Below, in pieces: positions 1-6,858 of a DNA stretch of 9,543 nucleotides. The stretch's first letter is position 1. Every line of letters starts with the position of its first letter. The DNA lies in NCBI GenBank assembly GCA_947365485.1, contig CANAXK010000049.1, positions 1-9,543 of the forward strand. Reading direction: 5' to 3'. The notes beneath the pieces are model-generated. The model did not search any database. It was not told the origin of the DNA and saw only the letters and a program-made list of their open reading frames with translations. The DNA comes from an uncultured bacterium. GTDB taxonomy: Bacteria > Cyanobacteriota > Vampirovibrionia > Gastranaerophilales > Gastranaerophilaceae. The position numbers and the translations under genes are program-made.

Positions 1-25
1 TAATTGGGCAATTATTTAATTTAGA

Positions 26-31
26 TATACT
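26..31 (+). promoter_or_regulatory. Possible -10 box for the first gene
   Basis: TATACT matches the sigma-70 -10 consensus at five of six positions and lies 32 bases before the ATG at 64. The best -35 candidate, TTGGGC at 4-9 with a 16-base spacer, matches only three of six positions. The surrounding leader is very AT-rich, so chance matches are likely. The window edge may also hide an upstream gene or promoter. Confidence 0.3.
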
Positions 32-63
32 TTATATATATAAGAAATAATTAAGGAGATTTC

Positions 64-972
64 ATGCCAATAGTTTTAGACGTAAATATGAAATTATTTG
101 CTGACAGGATGAACATAACCTCTTCCCGCATGATTCAGGATTATGGTCTAAAAACTGTTGACGAAATTATTGAGGCAGAAGCAGCACAGGGGAATACGCA
201 GGCGATTAATTATGCGCGTGAGATGTACAATTCTCCGGCAAAATTAATCAAGATATTTAAGCTTGCTGATGTTGAAAACAAGTTTGTAATCCTTCACAAC
301 ATGGACGATAGAACCTGCCAGATGGTGCTTCCGATGCTGGACAGCGAGGATTTGGTTATGGGTCTGTATTTCTTTACGCAGGACAAGTTGCTTGAAATGC
401 TCAAGGAAGTCGACATTGAAGAGCTTGTAAGGGTTGTTCTCGGGGCATTTCCCTTAGAAGACATTGTAATGATGTTTACAGAAGACGACCTTGCAGCGTT
501 TTTCCAAAACGAGGAGTTGGAAAAATACGATGTTATAAACCAGCTCAAGAGTATGCCTCCGGAGGTTATGATAAAGTTTGTTGAAGGAGTCACCGGTCAG
601 CCTTCTGACCAGACAAATCCAATGGATTTAATCAACATGATTGAGCAAATGCCGCTTGACCAGTACAGAGACTTTATGTCAGCGATTGATCCGTACGTGC
701 AGAGGCAGTTAACTTTCCAGCTTACGAAGCAGAAGCCGGATTATCTCCAGTTGTTTGAATCAGAGACTTACATAAACATGTTAAGCACGCTCATGAAGCC
801 GGAGATGATTAAGCCAATGATTAATCTCAACAAGGAATCTCTGGTTAACATGATATCAATTCTTCCTGACGATTTGATGGCAATTGTTGCTGCGCAGGTT
901 GACACAAAAGACTTTGCCGAGTTCCTGCTTGACGACAGGCTAGACCTGCTTGAAGGCGCTTTAATGATTTAG
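64..972 (+). CDS. Methionine-rich helical-repeat protein of unknown function
   Basis: This encodes a 302-residue protein that I do not recognise. The start is set by AAGGAG at 53-58, five bases before the ATG. There is no signal peptide or membrane segment, and only one cysteine (C85), so a soluble cytoplasmic protein is expected. The sequence is acidic and predicted mostly helical. It contains degenerate repeats of the form hydrophobic-N-x-hydrophobic-x3-P-x(D/E): residues 157-169, 189-201 and 260-272, with a weaker copy at 121-136. The style resembles the helical hairpins of the MgtE cytoplasmic N domain or FliG-like domains, but no MgtE channel part is present and the resemblance is only by eye. 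Twenty-five of 302 residues are methionine, which is unusually high. The 3' end overlaps the convergent gene on the other strand by 12 bases. The open frame, strong ribosome site and repeat pattern make it a real gene; the function is open. Confidence 0.85.
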   Translation: MPIVLDVNMKLFADRMNITSSRMIQDYGLKTVDEIIEAEAAQGNTQAINYAREMYNSPAKLIKIFKLADVENKFVILHNMDDRTCQMVLPMLDSEDLVMGLYFFTQDKLLEMLKEVDIEELVRVVLGAFPLEDIVMMFTEDDLAAFFQNEELEKYDVINQLKSMPPEVMIKFVEGVTGQPSDQTNPMDLINMIEQMPLDQYRDFMSAIDPYVQRQLTFQLTKQKPDYLQLFESETYINMLSTLMKPEMIKPMINLNKESLVNMISILPDDLMAIVAAQVDTKDFAEFLLDDRLDLLEGALMI

Positions 973-1668
973 AAAAACTCCTCTTACATAGTAGTTTTCG
1001 TCGTTTTTAAGCTGCTCGTACAATTCGTTTCTTATATTTGCAGCCAGAATAAGTTCTGCGGCTTTTTCTCTTATTGTATATTCGCTCTGTGCAGTTGAGC
1101 GGGCCAAAATCTCGTCAAGGAGCTTTGAATCAACCAGTTCATGGAAATCTTTGAGTGTTTCCAAGCACCAGTAGAGTTTGAATAGTTGTTTATTAATTAC
1201 GTATTTTTTATCACGGAATATAAATTTATCCAGCTCATCGAGTGCCTGATTAGTGAAACACAGAATCCTTTGGGTATATCTTTGTGAAAAATCTTTATCG
1301 GATTTTAGCAGTTTTGTGCTATCGACCACAAGTCTACAAATATTTGCATTAATATCAATCGCAGCGTCGGCAAAGATTTCCGGATAGCAGAAGTATTGTC
1401 TTGAATTTTCGTCGGTTGTGATTATCCGGTTGATTTTCAGAGCAACGGCTTCCCTTATTTTCCCGTCGCAGCCTGTGAGGTTCTGAACAAGAGCTTTTGA
1501 GTCCGTTGCAGTTTTGACATAATCAAATTTCAGTGCTGCAATCTGTTTTTCAGGAATATTGCCGGTTTTAAGCATAGCAAGAAGTTCTTCGTGTGAGAAC
1601 TCTTTTTCGCTCATATTATACGCTTGTTCAAAATTTGTATCTAAATCTTTATAAAAACCTGAATTCAA
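961..1668 (-). CDS. HEAT-like helical-repeat protein, function unknown
   Basis: This is a soluble, all-helical protein of 235 residues with no signal peptide or membrane segment. Two stretches have HEAT-like spacing: near the N-terminus (EKQIAALKFDYV followed by KIREAVALKINRI) and at the C-terminus (IREKAAELILAANI followed by a helix ending NYYVRG). HEAT proteins usually act as scaffolds, so no enzymatic role is inferred. The start is uncertain. I chose the TTG at 1668 because it has AAGGA at 1679-1683, ten bases upstream, and an extended -10 (TGCTAAGAT, 1697-1705) further out. The ATG at 1614 gives 217 residues (MSEKEFSHEE) and a more typical N-terminus, but has no Shine-Dalgarno and is preceded directly by TATAAT. 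The frame stays open to a TTG at 1761. The gene converges on the left neighbour, with overlapping stop regions, and diverges from the 58-residue gene. Confidence 0.7.
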   Translation of the reverse strand: MNSGFYKDLDTNFEQAYNMSEKEFSHEELLAMLKTGNIPEKQIAALKFDYVKTATDSKALVQNLTGCDGKIREAVALKINRIITTDENSRQYFCYPEIFADAAIDINANICRLVVDSTKLLKSDKDFSQRYTQRILCFTNQALDELDKFIFRDKKYVINKQLFKLYWCLETLKDFHELVDSKLLDEILARSTAQSEYTIREKAAELILAANIRNELYEQLKNDENYYVRGVFLNH

Positions 1669-1696
1669 ATTTATATTTTCCTTTTTATATAACACT

Positions 1697-1705
1697 ATCT
1701 TAGCA
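1697..1705 (-). promoter_or_regulatory. Extended -10 promoter candidate for the HEAT-like gene
   Basis: Read on the minus strand this is TGC followed by TAAGAT. It has the TGN extension and a four-of-six match to the -10 consensus. Transcription would begin about 7 bases downstream and leave the AAGGA at 1679-1683 in the leader, which fits the TTG start at 1668. No good -35 is seen at the normal distance. Confidence 0.35.
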
Positions 1706-1770
1706 CAAGGAACAATGTTTTTGCAGGTAAAAATAGTTTTAATGTATGATAAGTAAAACAACTATTGCTG

Positions 1771-1776
1771 TATAAT
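1771..1776 (+). promoter_or_regulatory. Consensus -10 box before the 58-residue gene
   Basis: A perfect TATAAT lies 19 bases before the ATG at 1796. The start point would fall close to the Shine-Dalgarno (AAGGAG, 1784-1789), leaving a very short leader. The best -35 is ATGATA at 1746-1751 (four of six, 19-base spacer), so the promoter is plausible but not strong. It would diverge from the promoter of the HEAT-like gene, with about 70 bases between the two -10 boxes. Confidence 0.4.
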
Positions 1777-1795
1777 ATACTTTAAGGAGACTATC

Positions 1796-1972
1796 ATGAA
1801 TTTATTAGAAACAATTATCCATAAAGTTTTAATATTTGAAAAAGAACCTCAAAGGGTTGGCTTGTCACAGTTCAAAGATCGACCAGTAGCCAAGCCGGTT
1901 GAGCCTTCTATCAAGTCAAAAAACGTTAAGCTTTCTGACCTGATGCGCCGCGGTGCAGCGCAGGATGTTTAA
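1796..1972 (+). CDS. Small hypothetical protein, 58 residues
   Basis: The ATG at 1796 is preceded by AAGGAG at 1784-1789 with six bases of spacing, a good ribosome site, and the frame runs 58 codons to TAA. I do not recognise the product. The first 15 residues (MNLLETIIHKVLIFE) could form an amphipathic or membrane-touching helix. The middle is proline- and lysine-containing and probably disordered. The end (KLSDLMRRGAAQDV) is basic and helix-forming. No cysteines or metal ligands are seen. The gene stands alone, divergent from the HEAT-like gene and convergent with mlaD 25 bases away, so context gives no role. Coding support comes from the ribosome site, the upstream TATAAT, and a base composition in the second half like its neighbours rather than like spacer DNA. 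A chance frame of this length is possible but less likely. Confidence 0.6.
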   Translation: MNLLETIIHKVLIFEKEPQRVGLSQFKDRPVAKPVEPSIKSKNVKLSDLMRRGAAQDV

Positions 1973-1999
1973 AGAGCAGCTAAGCAGCTGAGCTGTTTT
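1973..1999. terminator. Weak bidirectional terminator candidate between convergent genes
   Basis: CAGCT at 1977-1981 can pair with AGCTG at 1991-1995, or with AGCTG at 1986-1990 around a four-base loop. The outer pairing extends over A-T and G-T pairs into the TTTT at 1996-1999. It sits in the 25-base gap between the stops of the 58-residue gene and mlaD, where both transcripts must end. The GC stem is only 5 bp and the T-run is short, so the call is weak. Confidence 0.35.
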
Positions 2000-3353
2000 A
2001 GAACATCAGCCTGAACAACAGGAATCTCTTATTCAATTTTTCTGAGAATTTCTTTAGATTAGATACTGTTTCAGATGTATCAGTAATAATCTGTTTCAAG
2101 CCTTCTTTATCGCCGCCTTCGCCATTGATTGTTTCGAGCGCATTTGAGACTTCGCACATTGTAACGTTCAGATTATCAATTGATGTATTAATCTTAGACT
2201 TAAGGTTTTCATCTTTTGTCATGCGGTTAACCGAAGTAGAAATCTCGTTGAGGTTCTTCATAACAGCGTTAAGGTCTTCTGCAAACTCCTTAGCGTCAAC
2301 TGCACCAAGAATCGGAGCAAGCTGTTTTGAAAGATTTGAAACAGCTTCCGCAGTCTCATAAACGGTCGGTTTGAATTTTTCATCCCCGACAATACCGTTA
2401 ACATTAACAGCGAGTTTATTGAAGTTAGTTGAAACATCGCTCATCATCCAGAGGATTGCATCAATATCGTTTTTGGAGGTTTCAACCAGTTTTTCAGTCT
2501 TAGCAAGTGTTGTGGTTGCCTGCGCAGTCAAATCCTTGAAGTTGGTAACAGACTGTCTGATTTCCGAAATCAACTGGTCGTTCAGAAGCTCGTTTACGAT
2601 TCTGTTTGTTTCTGTAAGCGACTCGGCAGCCTTATATTGCAAGTCCATAAAATCAGCAATTCTCATCGGCTCAACCACAGTATAAGGTGATGTTTGCTGC
2701 GGGTAAGGAAGCTGGATATTATCAAGCGGCGCGATTCTAAGTTTTTTTACGCCGTTTTCTGTGATAATTTTACCAGTCATAAAATGCGGCAAAATAAGCC
2801 CCGGAAGGTTTACAACATAGTCAACCTTGTATGCGTAGCTTGTTTTGATAATATCTTTAAGCTCATCCGGAACAAGTTTTGCTGTCATAATCTGGGATTT
2901 TTTAACCTTACCAACATCATAATACTTGTCATCCAGTTTGATTTCCACAATCGCATCGTTAGCAAGCAGGTCTTGATTCACAACCGGAATATAGACTGTG
3001 CGCAATCTTGGTGGAGTGATTTCCAAAAACTGTTCGCCAATCAGGCCAGATTGTTGGATAGAGAGCATGGAAGCCTTTGGAATAGTGATTCCGGGCTCTG
3101 TGATAACAAACTTCATCTTAACATAGCTTGATTCCCCGCTTACAACCGGAGTAATTTCTTCCACCTGTCCGACTCTAAGTCCCATCATTTGCACGCCGGA
3201 ACCCGGTCTCATGCCGTTTACGTCTTTGAATCTGACTTCTATTCTTTCTGCTGATGAAAAAGAGCGGCCCTTAATCCAGAGAACCGTAAACAGTAGTATT
3301 GTTAAGGCTACGAGTGTTAGTATTCCTACTTTAAATGATGGTGACATTTTCAT
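1998..3353 (-). CDS. mlaD: MCE-domain substrate-binding subunit of phospholipid ABC transporter (MlaD/TGD2-type)
   Basis: This 451-residue protein should be anchored in the inner membrane by one N-terminal segment (about residues 9-27) and project into the periplasm. There, MCE domains form a hexameric ring that carries phospholipid to or from the MlaEF core. The MCE domain spans about 37-115 (RIEVRFKDVNGMRPGSGVQM, then LRVGQVEEI and IGEQFLEI). Residues about 120-230 form a non-helical insertion. Residues about 230-445 are a long heptad-like helical region, ending in a basic-aromatic tail (KRFLLFRLMF). E. coli MlaD is about 183 residues, so this is the long form, closer to cyanobacterial and plastid TGD2 proteins. 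The ATG at 3353 is chosen because GAGGA lies about ten bases upstream; a second ATG two codons later is possible. It is the last gene of mlaE-mlaF-mlaD, 19 bases after mlaF. Confidence 0.92.
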   Translation of the reverse strand: MKMSPSFKVGILTLVALTILLFTVLWIKGRSFSSAERIEVRFKDVNGMRPGSGVQMMGLRVGQVEEITPVVSGESSYVKMKFVITEPGITIPKASMLSIQQSGLIGEQFLEITPPRLRTVYIPVVNQDLLANDAIVEIKLDDKYYDVGKVKKSQIMTAKLVPDELKDIIKTSYAYKVDYVVNLPGLILPHFMTGKIITENGVKKLRIAPLDNIQLPYPQQTSPYTVVEPMRIADFMDLQYKAAESLTETNRIVNELLNDQLISEIRQSVTNFKDLTAQATTTLAKTEKLVETSKNDIDAILWMMSDVSTNFNKLAVNVNGIVGDEKFKPTVYETAEAVSNLSKQLAPILGAVDAKEFAEDLNAVMKNLNEISTSVNRMTKDENLKSKINTSIDNLNVTMCEVSNALETINGEGGDKEGLKQIITDTSETVSNLKKFSEKLNKRFLLFRLMF

Positions 3354-3372
3354 TATGTATTTATCCTCATTA

Positions 3373-4089
3373 TTAATTCATTTTCATCGGGCCTTCGAGC
3401 GAAGCGTTTACAAACTGCTTTGTGTAAGGAGTTTCTTCTCTGCACAGGTCTTCCGGCGAACCTTCAAATACTGCATGACCATTATACAACATCAAAACAG
3501 AATCTGCTGTTCTGTTTATTGTAGACATCTGGTGCGTAACAACAATTGAAGCTGCGTTTGTTTCGTTTTTCAATCTTACAATGTAATCCTCGATAAGCGT
3601 TGATGAAATCGGGTCAAGCCCCGCTGTCGGCTCATCATAAAGAATTATTTTAGGCTCTGTAACAATTGCACGCGCAAAGCTTACGCGCTTTTGCATGCCA
3701 CCTGAAAGTTCAGACGGAAATTTGTCTTCAATACCTGATAATCCAACAAGTTCAAGCTTTTCTGCAACGATTTTCTCAAGCTCGGCTCTTGTGTATTTCC
3801 CTCTCAAGTCTTTTCTCTCTTGGAGCGCAAAAGATATGTTATCAAACACATTGAGCGAGTCAAAGAGCGCCGAATACTGGAACACCATTGCAATATCACC
3901 GCCGCTAGTATTAATCTCACCGGAATCTTTTTCAAGAAGTCCGCTTATGAGTTTAAGCACGGTGCTTTTCCCGGAGCCGCTAAAGCCGATGATTGAAAGT
4001 ATTTTCCCGTCATCCACTTTGAACGAGATATCGTCCAGAATAACTTTTTTATCAAATGATTTTACAAGATTTTTTACTTCTATTCCCAT
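3373..4089 (-). CDS. mlaF: ATP-binding subunit of MCE phospholipid transporter
   Basis: This cytoplasmic ATPase of 238 residues, normal for the family, powers lipid movement through the MlaE permease. All ABC motifs are intact: Walker A GFSGSGKST at 35-43, Q-loop glutamine Q71, signature LSGGMQKR at 128-135, Walker B with D152 and E153 in YDEPTAGLD, and the H-loop histidine H186 in VVTHQM. The LSGGM-Q-KR signature and the stretch ALFDSLNVFDNI after the Q-loop are typical of MlaF/TGD3 ATPases rather than of amino-acid or metal importers. The start ATG at 4089 has AGAGG overlapping the stop codon of mlaE, so translation of the two genes is probably coupled. It lies between mlaE (9-base gap) and mlaD (19-base gap). 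Confidence 0.95.
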   Translation of the reverse strand: MGIEVKNLVKSFDKKVILDDISFKVDDGKILSIIGFSGSGKSTVLKLISGLLEKDSGEINTSGGDIAMVFQYSALFDSLNVFDNISFALQERKDLRGKYTRAELEKIVAEKLELVGLSGIEDKFPSELSGGMQKRVSFARAIVTEPKIILYDEPTAGLDPISSTLIEDYIVRLKNETNAASIVVTHQMSTINRTADSVLMLYNGHAVFEGSPEDLCREETPYTKQFVNASLEGPMKMN

Positions 4090-4098
4090 TATTTACCT

Positions 4099-4899
4099 CT
4101 AATAGAAAAACATCGCTGCAAAGATTAAGTCCAGTATAACTATTGCAACAAACGACCAGACAACCGCCTTTGTTGTTGCTATACCAACACCTTTTGCACC
4201 GTCCTTTGCTTCCATACCACATGAGCAGCTTATAAGAGTTATGACAAACCCGAAGCTGAGCGATTTTAGGATACAGACATTCAGGTCATGCATATTAAGC
4301 CCGAACCACACAGAGTCAAAATACGCTTTATAAGTAAGCCCAGAGGCAAGATTTGAAGCAACAGCCCCGCCAAGCACCCCGAACACGGACGCCACAACCA
4401 CAACAAGAGGCATCATAAGAGTGCCGGCAATTATTCTCGGTGTAAACAGGTAGTGCACAGGATTAACTTTCAAAACCCTTATTGCATCAATTTGTTCCGT
4501 AACCTTCATTGTCGCGATTTCAGAGGCGAGCGAAGAGCCAATCATGGAGATTATTGCAAACCCTGCCATAATAACGCCTTCTTCTCTTACCATAAGTATT
4601 GCAACGAGCATGCCCACATAATTTCCCGCACCCTGTTTTACCATCTCGCCTGCTATTTGCATCGCAATTATAATAGAGGTCATGCCCACAATTGAGAGGG
4701 TGATTGGAAGCGAAGAGACTCCAAAGCGTGAAGATTGAGCCATGATTTCCCTAAAAGTTGTAGGAAACGACTTCAATCCGCGCAGAAAATCAAGTCCGAA
4801 GAGAGCGATATTACCAAGAGTTGAAACAAAGCTCGCAAACTCAGCCTGAAACATTCTGAATATTTTGTATGTATAAGTCGCTTTATAGTATATTTTCAT
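4099..4899 (-). CDS. mlaE: Permease subunit of MCE phospholipid transporter
   Basis: This is an inner-membrane permease of 266 residues, the usual length for the MlaE/TGD1 family. Hydrophobic segments are visible at about 64-84, 106-126, 155-182, 207-227 and 246-264. The N-terminal ~60 residues are amphipathic and would form the interfacial helix of the family. The family signature is in the cytoplasmic coupling region: GSSLASEIATMKVTEQIDAIRVLKVNPVHYL, about residues 121-151. The permease dimer would be driven by MlaF and topped by the MlaD ring. The ATG at 4899 is the first in frame and has AAGAG a few bases upstream. It is the promoter-proximal gene of the operon, with an extended -10 promoter about 40 bases before the start. 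No MlaC periplasmic carrier or MlaB STAS partner follows in this operon. Confidence 0.94.
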   Translation of the reverse strand: MKIYYKATYTYKIFRMFQAEFASFVSTLGNIALFGLDFLRGLKSFPTTFREIMAQSSRFGVSSLPITLSIVGMTSIIIAMQIAGEMVKQGAGNYVGMLVAILMVREEGVIMAGFAIISMIGSSLASEIATMKVTEQIDAIRVLKVNPVHYLFTPRIIAGTLMMPLVVVVASVFGVLGGAVASNLASGLTYKAYFDSVWFGLNMHDLNVCILKSLSFGFVITLISCSCGMEAKDGAKGVGIATTKAVVWSFVAIVILDLIFAAMFFY

Positions 4900-4935
4900 C
4901 TCAACTCTTTAGTGTTGTATTTTACTACACAGTTT

Positions 4936-4965
4936 ATTATACCAGAGATACCAATTTATTTACAA
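4936..4965 (-). promoter_or_regulatory. Sigma-70 promoter for mlaE-mlaF-mlaD
   Basis: On the minus strand, TTGTAA (4960-4965, four of six) is followed by an 18-base spacer and a perfect TATAAT (4936-4941) with a TGG extension at 4942-4944. The start point would be near 4929, giving a leader of about 30 bases before the ATG at 4899. This is the best promoter in the window. Its -35 overlaps the -35 of the divergent exporter promoter. Confidence 0.65.
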
Positions 4966-4989
4966 ATATTTTTTTATTTATGCTAAACT
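4959..4989 (+). promoter_or_regulatory. Promoter candidate for the ABC exporter, divergent from mla
   Basis: TTTACA (4959-4964, five of six to the -35 consensus) and TAAACT (4984-4989, four of six to the -10) are separated by 19 bases, with a TGC extension at 4981-4983. The spacer is long but tolerable with an extended -10. Transcription would begin near 4996. The -35 shares five bases with the opposing mla -35. Confidence 0.45.
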
Positions 4990-5027
4990 AAATCTTAGGA
5001 GTATTCAGAATTGGGAGTTTTTAATTA

Positions 5028-6851
5028 ATGTTAAAACTAAAAGACACGACAACAAAAGACGCCTTTAGATACGGGCATCTGCTTAATAAAATGTTTCCAT
5101 ACATCAAGAAAGTTCTGGGGCGCTCGATTATCCTGTTGCTTCTTGCAATCCCTCTTGGTTTGCTTGACGGGGTAGTAGCGTTCTCGCTAAGACCTTACAT
5201 GGATTTTGTTGTAAACGGAAACGAAGCGCAAACATTTGAGCTTATGGGGCACACATTTAAGCTTCAAGCGTTTTTTATAAAATTAATACCAATCGCAATC
5301 GTAGTATTTGCGCTTGTGCAGGGTGTTTTGAAATACATTTGTAATTACCTGACCGAATGGACAGGGAACAAGATGTCAAACGCGTTGAAGATTGATTTGT
5401 TCAAAAAATTAACTTCAATGGACACAAAATTCTACGACGTAAACTCTTCCGGGCTTGTTTTAAGCCGGTTCTTGTCTGACCCTGATCAGGCTTCAAAAAA
5501 CCTTATCAACACTTTGAAGGGCTTCATCCTTGCGATTTTCGAATTTGTAGCGCTTGTTTTTGTACTTCTTTTCAACTCGTGGAAACTTGCGCTCATTGGT
5601 ATCGGTGTTATGGCGCTTGCGATTACTCCTGTCATGTTTATCAAGAACAAAATCAAAAAAGTTTCCAACGCTTCTATGGTAGTTGGCGGGAACATGACAA
5701 CGAACTTCAACGAAACATTTGCAGGTAACAAGATTATCACAGCATACAACTTACAGGAAAACCAGAACCATAAATTTGAAGGTCAAATCGGGCAGCAATT
5801 CGACCTTGCAATGTCTTTGACAAAGCGCGTCGGCTGGATGTCTCCTATAATGTATTTTGTATGCTCAATCGGGATTGCAATAGTTATGAACTACGGCAAC
5901 AGCCTGATTATTTCAGGAGAGATGACAGCCGGAAGTTTTGCCTCGTTTGTAACATCGCTTCTTTTGCTTTACAAACCGACAAAATCACTCGGGTTGACAC
6001 TTACAAACCTGCAAGCCACCTTTGTTTCCATGGCTCGTGTATTCGAATTATTTGAGCTCATGCCGGAAATCAAGAGTGCGCCTAACGCAAAACCTGTTAA
6101 CGGAGTCGGCTCAGGAATCAATTTTGAGCACGTAAGTTTTGAGTACGAAGAAGGGCAGCCTGTTCTTAAGGACTTTAACCTTAATGTTGGTAGAAACGAA
6201 ACAATCGCGCTTGTGGGAAATTCAGGCGGCGGGAAATCAACAGTGGTTAACCTAATTCCGCGCTTCTACGATATAAATTCCGGTTCAATCAAGATTGACG
6301 GCACTGATATAAGAGACCTTGATTTAGTGAGTCTTAGAAACAACATTTCGTTTGTATTTCAGGACAATTATCTGTTTACCGGAACAATAAAAGAAAACAT
6401 TCTCATGGGTAAGCCGGACGCAACAGAGGCAGAAATTGCAGAGGCTGTGAAGCTTTCGCACCTCGACGAGTTCTTAGGCACGCTTCCTGAGGGCATTGAC
6501 ACTATTGTGGGTGAGCGCGGATCTTCGCTTTCAGGAGGTCAAAGGCAGCGTGTTGCAATTGCGAGAGCGCTTGTTAAGAACGCGCCGATTGTTATCATGG
6601 ACGAAGCAACATCGGCTCTTGACAACGAATCAGAGGCAATTGTTCAGAAGGCTTTAGACAACCTTATGCAAAACAGGACTGTATTTGTAATCGCGCACAG
6701 GCTTTCTACGATTCACAATGCAGACAGGATTGCTGTTCTTAACGAAGGCGAGCTTGTAGAGCTTGGCACGCACAGTGAGCTTATCAACAAGCCTGATGGT
6801 AGATACAGATATTTATATGAAATGCAGTTTGGAGCAGAGGCAGCAGTTTAG
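5028..6851 (+). CDS. ABC exporter, MsbA-like lipid/lipid-linked-glycan flippase (fused permease-ATPase)
   Basis: This 607-residue half-transporter would work as a homodimer in the inner membrane. Six membrane segments lie at about 33-53, 83-104, 165-183, 185-206, 272-290 and 302-316, followed by a complete nucleotide-binding domain. That domain has Walker A GNSGGGKST (397-405), Q-loop Q445, signature LSGGQRQR (501-508), Walker B with D525 and E526, D-loop SALD (529-532) and H-loop H557. Length and architecture fit MsbA and related lipid A, glycolipid or lipid-linked oligosaccharide flippases. A peptide or drug exporter cannot be excluded from sequence alone. The neighbouring mlaEFD and manC favour an envelope-lipid substrate. 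The start is the ATG at 5028, with GGGAG at 5013-5017; a stronger AGGAG at 4997-5001 lies further upstream, before a five-codon frame that ends on this ATG. The next gene, manC, follows after 60 bases on the same strand. Confidence 0.9.
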   Translation: MLKLKDTTTKDAFRYGHLLNKMFPYIKKVLGRSIILLLLAIPLGLLDGVVAFSLRPYMDFVVNGNEAQTFELMGHTFKLQAFFIKLIPIAIVVFALVQGVLKYICNYLTEWTGNKMSNALKIDLFKKLTSMDTKFYDVNSSGLVLSRFLSDPDQASKNLINTLKGFILAIFEFVALVFVLLFNSWKLALIGIGVMALAITPVMFIKNKIKKVSNASMVVGGNMTTNFNETFAGNKIITAYNLQENQNHKFEGQIGQQFDLAMSLTKRVGWMSPIMYFVCSIGIAIVMNYGNSLIISGEMTAGSFASFVTSLLLLYKPTKSLGLTLTNLQATFVSMARVFELFELMPEIKSAPNAKPVNGVGSGINFEHVSFEYEEGQPVLKDFNLNVGRNETIALVGNSGGGKSTVVNLIPRFYDINSGSIKIDGTDIRDLDLVSLRNNISFVFQDNYLFTGTIKENILMGKPDATEAEIAEAVKLSHLDEFLGTLPEGIDTIVGERGSSLSGGQRQRVAIARALVKNAPIVIMDEATSALDNESEAIVQKALDNLMQNRTVFVIAHRLSTIHNADRIAVLNEGELVELGTHSELINKPDGRYRYLYEMQFGAEAAV

Positions 6852-6858
6852 CCTCATT

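Noticed and set aside
294..593. 99-residue minus-strand frame
   Set aside because: Antisense to the first gene; serine/threonine-rich shadow without a ribosome site.
2125..3131. Three successive plus-strand open frames (2125-2361, 2371-2685, 2694-3131)
   Set aside because: They lie wholly antisense to mlaD, lack ribosome sites, and their serine/phenylalanine-rich translations are what the complement of a well-supported coding region produces.
3695..4102. 135-residue plus-strand frame
   Set aside because: Antisense to the intact ABC motifs of mlaF; low-complexity serine/proline-rich translation and no family resemblance.
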